A stretch of 64,000 bases of DNA from contig CM067109.1 of NCBI GenBank assembly GCA_034008185.1, positions 434,001 to 498,000 of the forward strand, in the 5' to 3' direction. Each line of letters starts with the position of its first letter. Positions within the stretch are counted from its first letter, which is position 1. The DNA comes from Gorsachius magnificus. Its lineage: Eukaryota > Chordata > Aves > Pelecaniformes > Ardeidae. Both the position numbers and the translations under genes were made by a program. The notes below the pieces were generated by a model, which made no database searches, was not told the DNA's origin, and saw only the letters and a list, made by a program, of their open reading frames with translations. This document shows, in pieces, positions 46,891 through 59,774 of the stretch.

Positions 46891-49800
46891 CGCGGTGACA
46901 AGACGGCGAGTCTGTTATTTCTTCTTTTTTTCTTTTGCTAAAACCCCCTTTCATTTCAGGAGAAGCATTCGTCCATAAAATGCACCGAACCAAGTGGGTC
47001 TGAATGGCGGATTTCCTTCTCTCTGTAAAAATCACCCACTGACTTACTCTTTGCATTCGTGGTTTATGAAAATAAATCTCAGATAATATTCGGTATAGTC
47101 TTTGCAGATGAAATTAATCATTATTTGCTTTAAAAGCCGACAATATCATCGTAGATTAGAAAACAGATGGAGCCAAGGGTTCCTTCTGTACCTGTTAGAA
47201 TCGTTAAGCTCTGATTTTAGCACCAGATCACTCTGGGGGAAAAAAGTTGCTCTCCTCACGTGAAACATCCCTAGCTTGCTTGACTGCGAAGAGGGGGGTT
47301 TTACAAAACCAGGATCTTCCATAAAATCCGTATGTATACACCCGATGGATCAGAGTCAGGAAAAGGGATGTATAGGAAACAAATTTTTTTCAATAGTTGG
47401 AATTGGAATTTAATTTTATTCCCAGCAACGGACACAGTTCTAAATGGAGCCCGCTGTTAGTTTAAGCTCCCTTGCAAAGCCGCTGTACTCCGGTGTACGC
47501 TGCAGTCTCGCACCACCGCGTCTCCGCACACGTCACCCGGGCTCGCCTGTGTTACCAGCGCACGCTGGAACCGCGACGGGTCACCTTCCACTGGCACCGC
47601 CAGCAGGACCACGCCAGCGCTGGGGTACGAGATGGGGGCGCTGGCAGGCACAGTAAGGCAAAACCGAGGCGGCAGTGAGCTCCATCGACAGCGCCCACCA
47701 GGACAAACCCCCTCGGATTTGGGTATCTCCTAACCGACTGCAGCACGTAACGCAGACGGGTAAAATGTGAGCTCACGCCGCGGAGGACGCCACCCTGCGC
47801 AGGATTCCAGCTGTGAGGCGGTTCGCAGCCGCGCTGCAGCACCTGCACAAAGGGAACAGGGACCTGTGCATCGTCTAACTGACACCTTCAGGTGGCCGGT
47901 TCCTGCAGGTAGAGGGGGAAAATGCGTTCTGATATCACTATCAAGCATCCCGCGAGTATTTCAATTAATAAATACACTGGATCCATTCAATTAATAGTAA
48001 ATCACTTAATAAACCGATAATAAAAGTAATTTCAAATAACAAATGAGCAACAGCTACCAGTCGATTAATGGCAGATGAGCCTTCAATTTCTGTAGGATGC
48101 AGGGGTCAAACTTCCTCCACATCACTACGACTATGCCGTGAAAATCGCATTAGGATTTCTTTATGCGTATAAGCATGATATAAGAGAACACCCCTTAAAA
48201 CAGGGAATAATGAGGTGCGCTCTAAGCGCAGTTTAGCGGGCACTTCATCGCTGTGGAATCCCCTGCTGAGCTGCACTAACCCCAGCACCACTAATTAACA
48301 ATCAAATTGGAAGGGATACCCCATTTAAAGCAGAGCCATCTCTAGCAAGTGCAAAACATCAGGCAGGAGAATGTGTCCCTGCGGAGATGACCTTCGTGAA
48401 GAAACCTGCGCTACAACCACTCACCTGCGAGCAAGCAAAGGGGGGGAATGCCTGCTTCTGTGCCTGGCTGGGTGACCCAGCCCCTGCATCGGGAATTACT
48501 CTTGAAAAGTCTCTTTGCTCAGCCCATTAATGACAGTTTCATTTTTACAGTAACAAGCTTTGAAAAACCCCCACAAAAAACCCCGTGCAAAACTTGAGAC
48601 TATTCTGCTATTAGAATTGTTAAGGTTGTGGCACAAAATGAACCCCCCCTTTTCTTGATTTGAATGACTAATACTCATTTAAAAGCACATTACTATGTGA
48701 AGAGACATGAAGGCATGGGTATGCTTATGCCCTGAGAATTAGCTCTAGAGTTCTCTCTACTATGGATTTTTTGGTTCCTTCACTTTTAAATATTGACTTT
48801 AGGATATAGAGTCTCCCAAAGCTGAAGCAGTAAAAGATCTAGACTCAGCCTCCTTGACACTGAAACAGGGCTTTAACCTAGGAAGAACACTAATCTATCA
48901 ATTCTGTCTGAAAGCTTTTAATTTAAATGGTAAAAAAAAAAAAAAAAGAGGAAAAAATCATAACTATTACAAACGCCTCACTTCCAGCTTTAGCTCCAGG
49001 TAACAAATGGTTACACACTGCCTATCTTCTGCTGCTAATTAACTAATGCAACCCGCAGTGGGAAGGAGGAAAAAGATGGTCACATAAAAACCCATATGGT
49101 ACACGGAGACAGCCTACTTTGGGGCTCTCAAACGTGTCTTCAGGTCTGAAAGGGAACCAGCAAACACCAAACTAACTACAGGCTAGGAACATGCACTCTC
49201 GGTCTAAGTTGTGATTTACGTAGTTCAGCTAAGCCGTGTAAATTGTCCCCAAGCTGCACTTAGCCCACAGCCTTCTGTTTCTGTTTCGGAACGGAGGAAG
49301 GGCTTATGTACCCCAGAAGCTGATTGTTCTTCACATACAAAAGTTGGTGTTGAAAGAAGATAGCACTTCTCTGTACGAGCCTCCTTCTTCCTTAGAGCCC
49401 TAAAGTTACCATTATTAGAGGATGGACACAATTCTGGTTTTTAGGTTTATGACTGCATCACTTCAGAGGGTCTGGTGCTCACCCGTGGCATGGCAAAGGG
49501 TGCCTTGTGATTCAGTCTGACTCTCTGCTGGATGTAAGCCGTTGGGAAAATATAATCCAAGAGTAGAAATTTCTTAGTCAAGGTATCAGAGCAGGTCTGA
49601 GCAAAAGAACCCGAACAAACAGATCTAACCGCGTTTTGCATGTAATTGTTGCACACAGAAAAACTTCCATGGAGCTTTTATGAAGAATGGTCGCAGCAAG
49701 TAAAAATGCGCACTTTTGAAAAAATACCACAGCCAAATCTTCATCTAAGTCAGAAATACCTTAAGTCATGGTATTTTAAATCAGTTTGGATTAACCTTTT

Positions 49801-52800
49801 TGAACATGGAAAAAAAATCCAACCTGTCCAAAGCTGCCTGTGAAATTCCAACATGAAGTTGTGTAGTTGTAATCATTATAGAAACCCTGTAATTAGACAT
49901 TTTCAGAACAAGCAGACCAGTGCATCTTTCACACATTTTAATCAACACAGAACACACACAATCTACTTCAGCATACAGCGGCATCACAATTGGTTTTCTC
50001 TCTTCACAAACTATACAAGCTCCAGCATCCACATTTTCCTCAAAGAAATAACTTTCAAAATTACCGCCCAAATTACTTTTGCTTCCAACTAAAAGATATC
50101 GAGAGCTTTTTTTTTCCTATTCGGGTTATTTGGCAGAGAAACCAATGGAAAGGTGAACAGGGAGAAGACTGGTTTTATGGCACAGTCTGTGAATCAGGGA
50201 GGCTTCAAACTGGAATTCCAAAGGCTTCGGGCTGCACTGCCAGAGGACCCTGGCCGGGTGTGGATACTATCCTGCCCGGGGCCCACAGGACGGCTGCGAG
50301 GCTTGGGGACCTCGTCTTCCCCGGAACGCAGCAGGAAAGGGTCCTACCAGCGGATGGCTTCTGCACTAAGAAATCTGTCTGCAAGGATGAAGCCTGGGGC
50401 AGAAGTAATTGGTCATTTCACAAACTAACAGTCCGTCTTTGTTTAATAAACCCAGACAAAGTAAACTGAGAACATGCTGGGATGGCGTAGCTGTGTTACG
50501 TGTTTAATACCCCGATGCTAAAGCCTTTCTCAGCCCCCCAAACGAGCTTTTCCAGTTAAACGGCAGGTTTCAAGAATGGAGTTCTATATAAAACATGAAA
50601 GAAAAGACACATCATTCCCTGTTTTCCGCATGTTAGGAAATGATTCAAAGAAGAATGTGAATGCATATGTGTTACGCAACTGCTTAAATATATGATTACC
50701 GATACGTATAACCCTTGATAAACAGGATCGGCTATTAGTGTCAGGCACAAACCAAGTGCCCATCCATGTTTTTGAACAAACAGTTAACAGCAGGAGCGAA
50801 CCCTGCTTTGACTGCACTCGGTTACTAAAACCAAGATCTGCTCGTTGCTTTAACAAAACCCCAACATTAAAATTGACAACCAAGGGTTGCTATTGTAATG
50901 CTATAAACTGATTCTACACAGCTCATTCTGAAAAGGACTGTATTGACCAAAACAAAAGATAGCTTTTGGTTTTGAGAGGCTAGACCAATACTCCGAAGTT
51001 TTGGGTGCTATTTCAAGCTTAGCCACAAACTGCTAGTATGATTTGAAGAAAAAAGAAATTCAGTGTTTGTGTCATCTTTTTTTTTCCCTATGCAAAATGT
51101 GGCTGTGATTCCCACTTCTCAAAAAATAAATGAATGTCTGAAGTTCTAGAACAGTCTGGTGATGAGGACTACAACGAAACCAAACCAACTCAGGTCATGC
51201 ACCTTTCTATTTACCTTGGGGGTTGTACAGAAATCTGTAAGAGATTGATGGGAAAAATAACAGCCCGCCTGGCAGATGCAAAACATTACTGTAGCTGTGC
51301 TGTGCTGGCAGCACGGGGACACTAGGCAAGAACCGTGTCTGCTCAAGTCCTTCTCACCTCCTGGGGAATCTTGGATGTGACGTGGTGAGTCCCAAATGCT
51401 GACAAGTTGGGATAAAGAGGAGGGAGGGAAAGAGAGAAAGAAACGAGTGCATTTTTTACTAGGGCATGTTGCTGCTTTGGGGCAAAGGGGCCTAAGTGAA
51501 ATTAAGAAGGCGGCAGTATATAGGAGAAAAATCCAGGAAGAGAATTGGAGATGTTTGCTGGGACTGACCAAGGTCAGGGTTTGTCAGCAGCAGCAGCTCC
51601 TTCATCATGCCCACGATTTACAGAACAGCTGCTGCATTTCCCTCAAGCACAAACCAGTACTTTGTTAGGTGTAAAAAGTCATCTTTGGACTGGGCCATTA
51701 ATCACTGCTATAGCAATTAATGACCATTAAGGGGCCTTTTTATCTCTAATAATCTTCTTCCTGAAAGGGCATCATGCAAACCTAGCTGTGCATACAGCCA
51801 CCCGATGGAAACTGATGCAGAAACCAAACATTCAGCCCTGGACATGAATTCACTTCCTGCACAGAAATGGAACTGTCAAAGGCATAAGGAAACCTCTGCT
51901 GCTTTGTTAAGCCAAAATGTTACTGATATTTAATTAGCTTTGTTTTTATTCCCGTGTGAGGAATTTGAGGCAGGTAGGAAAAGAGAAAGGTGCTGAAAGA
52001 CACAACTTTGGAATCCAGGATCCCATTTTAGGTCTAGGGGAAAAAAGTCTATTTGAACAAGACTTATTCTGGCACAGGAAAATTGAGTATTGTTGCTACT
52101 GAAAAATAAACCAAGCAATCTCTTACATATCTGTCAGTCCAAAACAAAGATCACTTTTATTATAGAGCAGCATCCACAAGCAGGCAGATTTTATTTCTGC
52201 AACAGATACTCATAAATGAATAGCTAAACAGTGCTCACCTCAGCCAGGTTCTCCCATATGCATAATGATCAAACACACTTGTATTAGCTAAGCCTGCAGC
52301 AAGGGATCAAAAGATATGATGGTTTGATGGTGCATTGATTAAAAACCTGCAAGATAACGAGCTTTTTCTTCCCCCACCCCCCCGCTTGTGTACCTGTTCA
52401 GTAACAAGACTAGCGCTATGCCCAACTAAGAACACATGTTAAGGTAGAAAGTACATTTTTCATTTTGAGAATGGAAGAAATTCTGCTGTGGCCTTTCTCA
52501 CTTATCTTTGTAATAGGACTCGAGTTACAAAGGTGCAACAGATCAGACGCTGGTATCACTACAGCCGCATAGAAACGATTTCCTGGATAGTCACCTGAAC
52601 CTCACCGTGTTTAAACATGGATTGTGTCCTCTTCAGCAGGGGGTCTGCATGAAGGGGAGCAACCTGGATGCCTTCCAGGGAACTATGCTCCCTCCTTACC
52701 CATTGCAAGACAAGGGGATTGTGCATTACTAAAATATTCTGGTGTATGAAGAAGCTTTTCATTCCACTTAGGTTTGATCGATACGGAAAGTTTCAGCCCA

Positions 52801-55800
52801 AGAGGCAGGCAGTTTTAAAATGGATGCCAACATTGGAAATTCTTGCAAGCACTAGCCGCAGCTCTGTTGCTACCTTCTGTGGGTAAGAAGTGGAGTTGGA
52901 ATACAGCAGCTGGCTCTTGAAGAGAAAATAACCCAAACCATGCAAACTCACAGCACAGCAAAGATCCCAAAGCTGTACTCGGTGTGCATTTAAACCATTA
53001 TTGCTGCCCAAATGTCACTTCTTTCCAATTTTGAGCATCTTCCCCAACCGTTTTCCTCTACCCACTTTCCTACCACTCTCTGCTCCATGCAATGCAAACA
53101 TTTGAGTTCACAGATAATCTGAACAGCCTGGATGAGGGAACCAGCCCTGGTGAAATTTTACCTAGCAAAAAACCAGAAGCGACTTTTTCAGCCTCGTTAA
53201 TCGCCTTGATGCAGTTCACCGTGACAGCACAAGACTGTTGCCGCTGACGAGCAAGGCGCTGTAAGGAGATGGTAGAGGGTAACTGGGATGCGAGAGCGGA
53301 GACAACTGCTTCGTGCAGCAGCAGCCTCAGCCTGCGTACGCACCCAGACCTTCCCGGTCATCACATCAGCAGGACAAAACGACAATCTGGTAACGGCACC
53401 TGGTGATACGACTCAGTTCTCTGCCTAGGAGCTCCCACAGTGTCTGCAGGTACTGCAGAACACATCAACAGTGGTTACACAAAGTGTTAAAGAGAGATAC
53501 ACCCGTAACAAGAACAGATCCAGAAGTCACAAACAGGTTTTATGACACCATAGCAGCAGCTTTTACCCTGTCTTTCATGAGATAGGGCACTGTGGATGCT
53601 GGTGGATTAGTCTCAATTTGCATTAGCATACACAGCTTCAAAAACGGAGCTGCCAGGACAGGCGTGGCAAAACAAAAGCATTAACAGAATGCAGTGAAAT
53701 GGTTTTCAGTAAAGTTTTGGGGGTTTCACTTATACAGATAAGGTCAAATAGAAAATAAATAAAGTTTCATTTAAAAGAAAATAAAGAAGCTGGGCTGGTT
53801 TAGAAAGAAAACATGGTAGAAGCACATGTTCAACCTACAGTGGCCAGCCACCGAGCGGAAAATGGAAAGCATTATTGCAGAAAGAGCATATTAAACAGTT
53901 CCCATTGTCACTTCAAGAGACAGCTAATATTTTCCATTTTTGCTATTTAATCAGATCAGTAAGCATACCTGCATTTCACTTGCCACAAACTGTATTATTT
54001 GTGAATAAAAGTACATGCAAAAATTTCATAATAATTAAAAAAAAATATTTCTTTATTCCTTAGGAACATTTAGTGACCGTTTTGCTCTAAGCTGGGCTAT
54101 ATAACAAACTTCTAAATTATAATGGCACTCCAGGAAACAGATTTCTGGAAAACAATAAAAAGAGTATAGACCATTCTTCCTGTTGCAAAGACTGGTGCAG
54201 GCTACCATTGGTGGCTTCGCAAACAGCCCTGCCTACCACCGCCATTCCTGATACCCAGTCCAAACATTAATTTCTTGGCTCATATCAGTGCTCTGCACTG
54301 TTTCAAAATCATCCTTGGGCCTTGGTATGCCCAGGACATTTGTGGGGTGGGGGTTAGTTAACTCTTAGGTTATGCCCTAAAAACCCCGTTGTCCCCCGCA
54401 AAGGAGCACAGGAGATGGGGGACAGGAGGCGCCCTAATGGCCCAGACAGAGAAACAGAGTCTGCCACAGCCCCACCCAGGTCTGCCGGGGCAGAGCCACC
54501 AGCCCCGAGGTGACACCCATCACAGCAGGTCACCATAACCGTACAGACTGATGGGGCTACAGCCTAGGGTTATGGGACACAGGGAAGGGCCTTCGGGGAT
54601 AGCATGGGGTGGGGTGGTGAGGGCAGGAACCGCAGGTGGAGCATGGAGGGATCCAGGTGGTCTGGGGAAGAACCGCCTGGTCGGTGCAGTATGTCCTGAG
54701 TTCTCATTAAGCTCCATTTCTAAATGCTTTCCTGGGTGAGGTGCACCAGTGTACACGGAGGTCACAGTGCCAGCAGGATGAGGCCATTGGTGCTGTTTGT
54801 TCTGGGGCACCTCCAGCAGGCAGGATGGTTGCCAGGGCTGCCACATGAAGGCAGATAGAGGGTGGCTGCACGTCTGTGTACGTGTGTGTGCGGCAGCAAA
54901 ACAATAGCATGAAGGCCTTTGAGACAGGGTGACCCGATCGGCAAACCCCGGACACAAACAAAAGAGCAAAACCTCTCAGTCTCCAGATTCCGAGCCCAGG
55001 GGACTAGTAGCCAAGTACAGCAGCATCCAGGATCGCATACTAAGGTTTATGAAAACTCACGGAATTAAAGCTTACAGTCGGAGCTTGTCACATTCCTTTG
55101 ATGAGGTCCCAGTAGACTCCCAAGATGTCGACATATATTTTTCTGCAGCCTGAAAGAAAAAAAAATAGAATGAAGAGAATTGCAAGTAGATGGAGCATGT
55201 AGAATTGCACTACTGTCAACCCTAAACATAACTGCTTTATTCCTTAATTAATAAGCAAAACTATCGTTCTCGAGTGTTAACAATATCATGATTGGGCATC
55301 TTCCAACTCTCCAATCCTTCCTTAGAAGGACTTGGGAACCAGGAGTCCGTTTTGACCTTTTACAAAGGCCAAAAGATTAAAGTCCTGTATCTGTTACAAA
55401 GTTCTCTCTCTAACACTGCACAGTCCTACTAATTAAGACGGGATAAAGTAATCCTGTCACTTAAGACACCACCGGGAGGGAAGTCCCCCCTACGGCAAGA
55501 GCTGTGCCTCCTGGGCGCCCGGCATCCGTTCCCCCAGGCCACAGCCTGGGCGGGGAGCGGGGACCACCTGAGCACCCCGAGGGCCGAGCGCTGTCCGTGT
55601 GCCAGACCGACCACCTCTCCCGCACGTGGCGGGGTGACGAGCAGACGCCGGTAGCCGTCACCCCGGCCCCCATTGATACGCTGTTACTTTTCTGTCAGTT
55701 GTCACCGGAGCGGTGAGTGACGGGAGCCGGGGCCAGGCTCCCTCAGCACAGGCCTGAAGTGACGCCGAACTGCGCTCTGCTCAACCAGCGCCTGGCCTTC

Positions 55801-55940
55801 ATCGATGGGGACAGGGCCTGGGGCTGCGTCCTCTTCCTCCCACAATGGTTCAGGAGCCACCGCTCCCCAGCCTTCAGGGTGACGCAGCCCAAAACACCGC
55901 GCGAGCCGCCCTGCACGTCAAGGGCCGCGTTACCCAAGAG
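46891..55940. other. Intergenic, no gene seen
   Basis: About 9 kb, mostly AT-rich, without recognised exons. A CpG-containing patch lies at 47440-47880. A poly-A tract is at 48931-48946 and a possible MIR relic at 51075-51175. A GC-richer block at 54340-54960 looks unlike its surroundings and may be an unrecognised repeat. A 75-codon plus-strand frame at 54929-55153 has natural-looking codons but no known match. From 55430 GC content rises toward the second CpG island. Confidence 0.4.
51075..51175 (+). mobile_element. Possible MIR SINE relic
   Basis: CCCTATGCAAAATGTGGCTG, then GATTCCCACTTCTC, AAATAAATGAATGTC and TCTAGAACAGT follow the order of the MIR 3' half (CATCTGTAAAATGGGG..., CCTACCTC..., TAAATGAGATAATG..., TTAGAACAGT). 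The match is diverged. Confidence 0.4.
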
Positions 55941-56083
55941 GAATCACAGAATCATAGAATGGTTTGGGTTGGAAGGGACCCCTGGAGGCCATCTAGTCCA
56001 ACCCCCCTGCAGGAGCAGGGACACCGCTAACTACATCAGGCTGCTCACAGCCCCGTCCAACCTGGCCTTGGATGGTTCCAGGA
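55941..56083 (-). mobile_element. CR1 LINE, 3' fragment in reverse orientation
   Basis: GAATCACAGAATCATAGAAT and then GGTTTGGGTTGGAAGGGACC, CATCTAGTCCAACCCCCC and CCGTCCAACCTGGCCTTGGA are hallmark blocks of the complement of an avian CR1 3' end. It is truncated after about 143 bases and stands just outside the second CpG island. Confidence 0.96.
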
Positions 56084-56129
56084 AGGTGCTGCTGTTGTGG
56101 TGCTCGCAGCCTCTCCTCTGGCTGACAGA

Positions 56130-57290
56130 ACCACCGCCGCCATGTAACGGCCGCGCGGCTGCGGGCCGAGGGGCAGAGCCGGGGGCGGCCTTGCCACACG
56201 GCCTGTGGTGACCGAGGGGAGAGACGAGGCCCCTCTGTCCAGGGCAATGAGTTCTGCTTGCTCTTTATTACCGCCAACCACATTTTCCCCTCAGGATTCA
56301 GCGTGCCGCCCCTCAGGCCCGGCAGCGCATCCCGCGCCTTTCTGAGCCCCCGCGGGTGAAGGGGGGCCCGCCCCCGGCGCTCCGCAGGGTTCCGCCGGGC
56401 CTCGGCGGGAGCAGGCGCGCTGCGTGTGCGCGGGGCCTGCCCACGGCCCGGCCCGGCCCGCCGCCCGCCGACGGCGGCCCCGGCCCCGCCGCCCCTCTCG
56501 TAGGCCGGGGGCGGCGGGTGGGGGGGAGCCGCCGTTGCCGGGGACAGGCATGGGGACAGGTCCGGGGCCGGCGCGGCCTCTCCCCTCCTCCTGCGCGGCG
56601 GGGCCAGCCCTGTGAGCTGGGGGAACCCGTTTGTCGGCGGCTCCCGGGGGCGGCGCGCCCGGGCTGCCGGCGGGCGGGCGGGGGCCGCGAGGCTCGCGGG
56701 AGCGGGGCGCTGCCTCCGCCGGCTGCACCCGCCGAGGGGCGGCGCGGGCGGCTCCCGCCGAAACTCGGGCGTTTCGGCACCGGGGGAGCGGGGCCGGTCC
56801 CCGGCCGCGCCCGCGGGGCAGCCCCGGGTTTGCGGCCGCGCCGGTGGCAAGTCCGGCGAGGCGGGCTGGCGGGCCGGGGCAGTGGCGGGGCCCGGGGAGC
56901 CCCTGGAGCGGCTGCGCGGGCTGGGGCGCTCGGCGGGGCGTCCTGCGGCAGGTATGTCAGCCCGAGGGGCGGCCCGGCCGCCCCAGCGGCGCTCGGCGGC
57001 GGGGCGGGCCGGGGGCGCCAGGGCGGAGCTCTGTCACAGGGGAGGCCGGGGCTGACACCGGGGCGGACCCGAAGCGATTTTCTTTCTCAAAATGCCGCCC
57101 CCTTAAGCTGCAGCCTGGTGGGGGTTGTTGGGAGATCCCAAGGCCGGGACGCCTCCACCTGCCGGCCGGGGCGCGGGGTGTGAAGGCGGCGGCGGCCCTG
57201 CCTGGCGGTGCGGGCGGGGCTGGGCCCCAGGGGAGCTCTGCGCCGCTGGGCTGGGGAGGCCCGGGAGCGCAGTGAACATTTCAACATTTG
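56130..57290 (+). promoter_or_regulatory. Second CpG island; probable promoter and noncoding first exon of a rightward gene (ATP8B1 suspected)
   Basis: A second CpG-dense block lies about 44 kb from the NEDD4L island. On the plus strand it contains a strong donor CAG|GTATGT with the exon edge at 56951. A further donor CCAG|GTGAGG follows just beyond, with its edge at 57376. Either could end a noncoding first exon. No convincing initiator methionine with a known N-terminus is seen. In vertebrates the gene upstream of NEDD4L, head-to-head with it, is ATP8B1, an aminophospholipid-flippase P4-ATPase whose coding sequence starts in a later exon. That fits a rightward gene whose coding exons lie beyond 64000. 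The ATP8B1 assignment rests on gene order only. The island could instead serve a long noncoding RNA or fire both ways. Confidence 0.5.
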
Positions 57291-57429
57291 AACAGTCATT
57301 TAGGGAAGAGCGGCTTCGCCAGGGGACTGTGAGGCGGCTGGTGCCCAGGCAGTCGGTGTGAGGGCCTGTCGGCCAGGTGAGGCCTGGGCTTTGCCTGCTT
57401 GTCTGGCAGCGCGGGGCCAGGGCAGTGGG

Positions 57430-58290
57430 GCTGCCGGCAGTACCGATTTGGCACTGGCGTACCGATTCGGCTGCCGACAGTACCGATTCGGCTACTGTGG
57501 ATACCGATTTGCTGGCAGTACTGATTCGGCTGCCGGGGGTACCAATTGATTTGGCTGCTGGGGGTACCGATTGATTCGGCTGCTGGGGGTACCGATTTGG
57601 CTGCTGGGGGTCCGATTGATTCAGCTGCGGGGGTACCGATTTGGCTGCTGGCGGTACCGATTGATTCGGCTGCCGGGGTACCGATTTGGCTGCTGGGGGT
57701 ACCGATTGATTCGGCTGCTGGGGGTACCGATTTGGCTGCTGGGGGTACCGATTGATTTGGCTGCTGGCGGTACCGATTTGGGCTGCTGGGGGTACCGATT
57801 GATTCAGCTGCTGGGGGTACCGATTTGGCTGCTGGGGGTACCGATTGATTCGGCTGCTGGCAGTACCGATTTGGCTGCTGGGGGTACCGATTGATTCAGC
57901 TGCTGGGGGTACCGATTTGGCTGCTGGGCAGTACTGATTTGGCTGCTGGGGGTACCGATTGATTTGGCTGCTGGCAGTACCGATTTGGCTGCTGGGGGTA
58001 CCGATTGATTGGCTGCTGGCAGTACCGATTTGGCTGCTGGCAGTACCGATTGATTTGGCTGCTGGCGTACCGATTTGGCTGCTGGCAGTACCGATTGATT
58101 CAGCTGCTGGGGGTACCGATTTGGCTGCTGGCAGTACTGATTTGGCTGCCGCGGGTACCAACTGATTGGCTGCTGGCAGTACCGATTTGGCTGCTGGGGG
58201 TACCGATTGATTCGGCTGCTGGCAGTACTGATTTGGCTGCCGCGGGTACCGATTGATTCGGCTGCTGGCAGTACCGATTCGGCTGCCGGC
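57430..58290. repeat. TACCGATT minisatellite (21- and 25-bp units)
   Basis: About 860 bases of tandem units, each made of TACCGATT and a (T/C)GGCTGCTGG(GG/CA)G half. A short unit (21 bases, one GATT) and a long unit (25 bases, GATTGATT) often alternate to give a 46-base pair. This implies roughly three dozen units. Most junctions are GGTACC, and others are CAGTACC. The array begins about 50-480 bases downstream of the candidate splice donors of the second CpG island, so it probably lies in a first intron. The long Q/N/P/S-rich frame on the minus strand is a product of the repeat. Confidence 0.96.
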
Positions 58291-58504
58291 ACCTTCCGCA
58301 CGCGTGAGGGGCTCTCTCTCTGTGGCTGATGGGACAGCACGTTTCAGCAGTGTTGATCTAAGCCCTGGCAGTGATTTGAGTCTCTCTTCCACCCAAAAAG
58401 ATGTGTGTCAGTTGATCATCAAATTTACCACAGTGTCTCCCTGGTCTGAAACTTTGGGTTAAGGACAGTATAAGTATTTGTTGGGAGGTAGGGCGCAGGG
58501 GAAC
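58291..58504. other. Probable first-intron sequence
   Basis: A short unique stretch between the minisatellite and a MIR element. No exon signal is seen. Confidence 0.35.
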
Positions 58505-58712
58505 AAATGCAGCTCAGCTTTCCCCCTGAGCTCTGGCAGATATTGCCGTTTTATTGACTTGCTTTTGTGGCCTTGGGCTAGTTGCTCCTTTTTTTATGTT
58601 CCCCTCCCCCCACCCTGCAGTATCTGTAAATGAGGAAAACAGCTTTCATGGTTGTGGGGTGACTACTCATTAGTCAATGTTTATGCAGCCTTTAGAGCAG
58701 TAATACATGTCC
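58505..58712 (+). mobile_element. MIR SINE
   Basis: TTTTGTGGCCTTGGGCTAGT, then GCAGTATCTGTAAATGAGG and CATGGTTGTGGGGTGAC, and finally GCCTTTAGAGCAG follow the MIR consensus in order (TGTGACCTTGGGCAAGT, ATCTGTAAAATGGGG, CATAGGGTTGTTGTGAG, GCTTAGAACAG). This is an ancient SINE and a neutral relic unless exapted. Confidence 0.7.
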
Positions 58713-59774
58713 ATAGTAAGGAACTGTCATAATTCTGCAACAGAAGATACTGGAAAAGTTACTTGTGAGGTCAGTCACTCACCTGGGAGATTAAAAGCAT
58801 TTTTTGACCCCCCCAGAAAATCAGTATCTTGGTCACGTTTCCTACCGCTTTGTGCCTATAGCTTGAACAGCATCTCTTCTGAATGGTGCTGTGTTAAATG
58901 GAGCAGCTAATGAAGCATTTCACCACTGGCTTGAATGTCCACAGAAACGTTTTGGAACTGAAGGCGGCATACTGTACAGGGAGCTTCTGGCAATAAATAG
59001 CTTCTGGTAATGAGTAACAGTGCGGCGTCTTTTATCTTGTGTGTGTGGTGGGGGGTCTGGATGTAAATGGCTGAAGGGTGTCCTGAGTGAGTCGGTGGGA
59101 CTTCCAGCTAACCTGGCTCTTGTACAGTCCCTACCTCTGTAGCTGCTGCTGGAGTCCTTGGGTTTAACTCCCTGCATAAGTGTCCTTACTGGCTCAGATT
59201 TGCTCAGTTTTCTGTTTGGTTCTGATGTTTTATTTGTCTTTCTCTTCAAAGTCTGGTTGAGTTATCAAGTGGTATTTGGTCATTTGGTGTTTTTCCTTGT
59301 CGGCTTCTGCGTTGCTGTTGCTGACATCCATAATAGAGCATGGTTGGTTTTGTGTCTGTCCCAAGCCTGTGTTTATCTCTTTGTTAACTTGTAGGTAACA
59401 TAAAGATTATTTTCTGTAACTTCTAAACTGTTCATTTAATTCTCCCTTGTGAGACAGCCTGCGAATGTTTTAGTCCCTTGCTTTGCAGTTTGTGATGGTG
59501 AATCAAAAAGCCACTTGCTCGCTTTGCATTGAAGCCCTCTGTTTAAGTTAGCTAGAACTTATTTCCATGCTCTTTTGTTGTTGTGGCTTTTATTTTGGTG
59601 GCATAGGTAATCATGTTGGACCTGAGTGTGTGACATGCTACCTGCATTTAAACATGGGGAGGGGTTTGATTGATTTTGTTTTAACCACGAGGGGGTCTGA
59701 TGTTCTTCCTTTATCTGGCCTCTGTTAAATGAGATGCTTTGGGCAGATGTAATTGAATGCAGGATATCAGCCAG
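58713..59774. other. Probable first-intron sequence, no gene seen
   Basis: AT-rich sequence with long T/G-rich stretches on the plus strand, as often seen in sense-oriented introns. No coding exon was recognised. Confidence 0.35.

Noticed and set aside
52559..52762. 67-codon minus frame with a natural-looking amino-acid mix, and a weak CR1-like string (TTCAGCAGGGGGTCTG)
   Set aside because: The CR1-like match is too short and lacks the neighbouring blocks, and the frame has no recognised relative.
57103..58392. Minus-strand open frame of 429 codons, Q/N/P/S-rich and prion-like in look
   Set aside because: It is the TACCGATT minisatellite read in frame. Units of 21 and 25 bases shift the frame, and other frames are also open.
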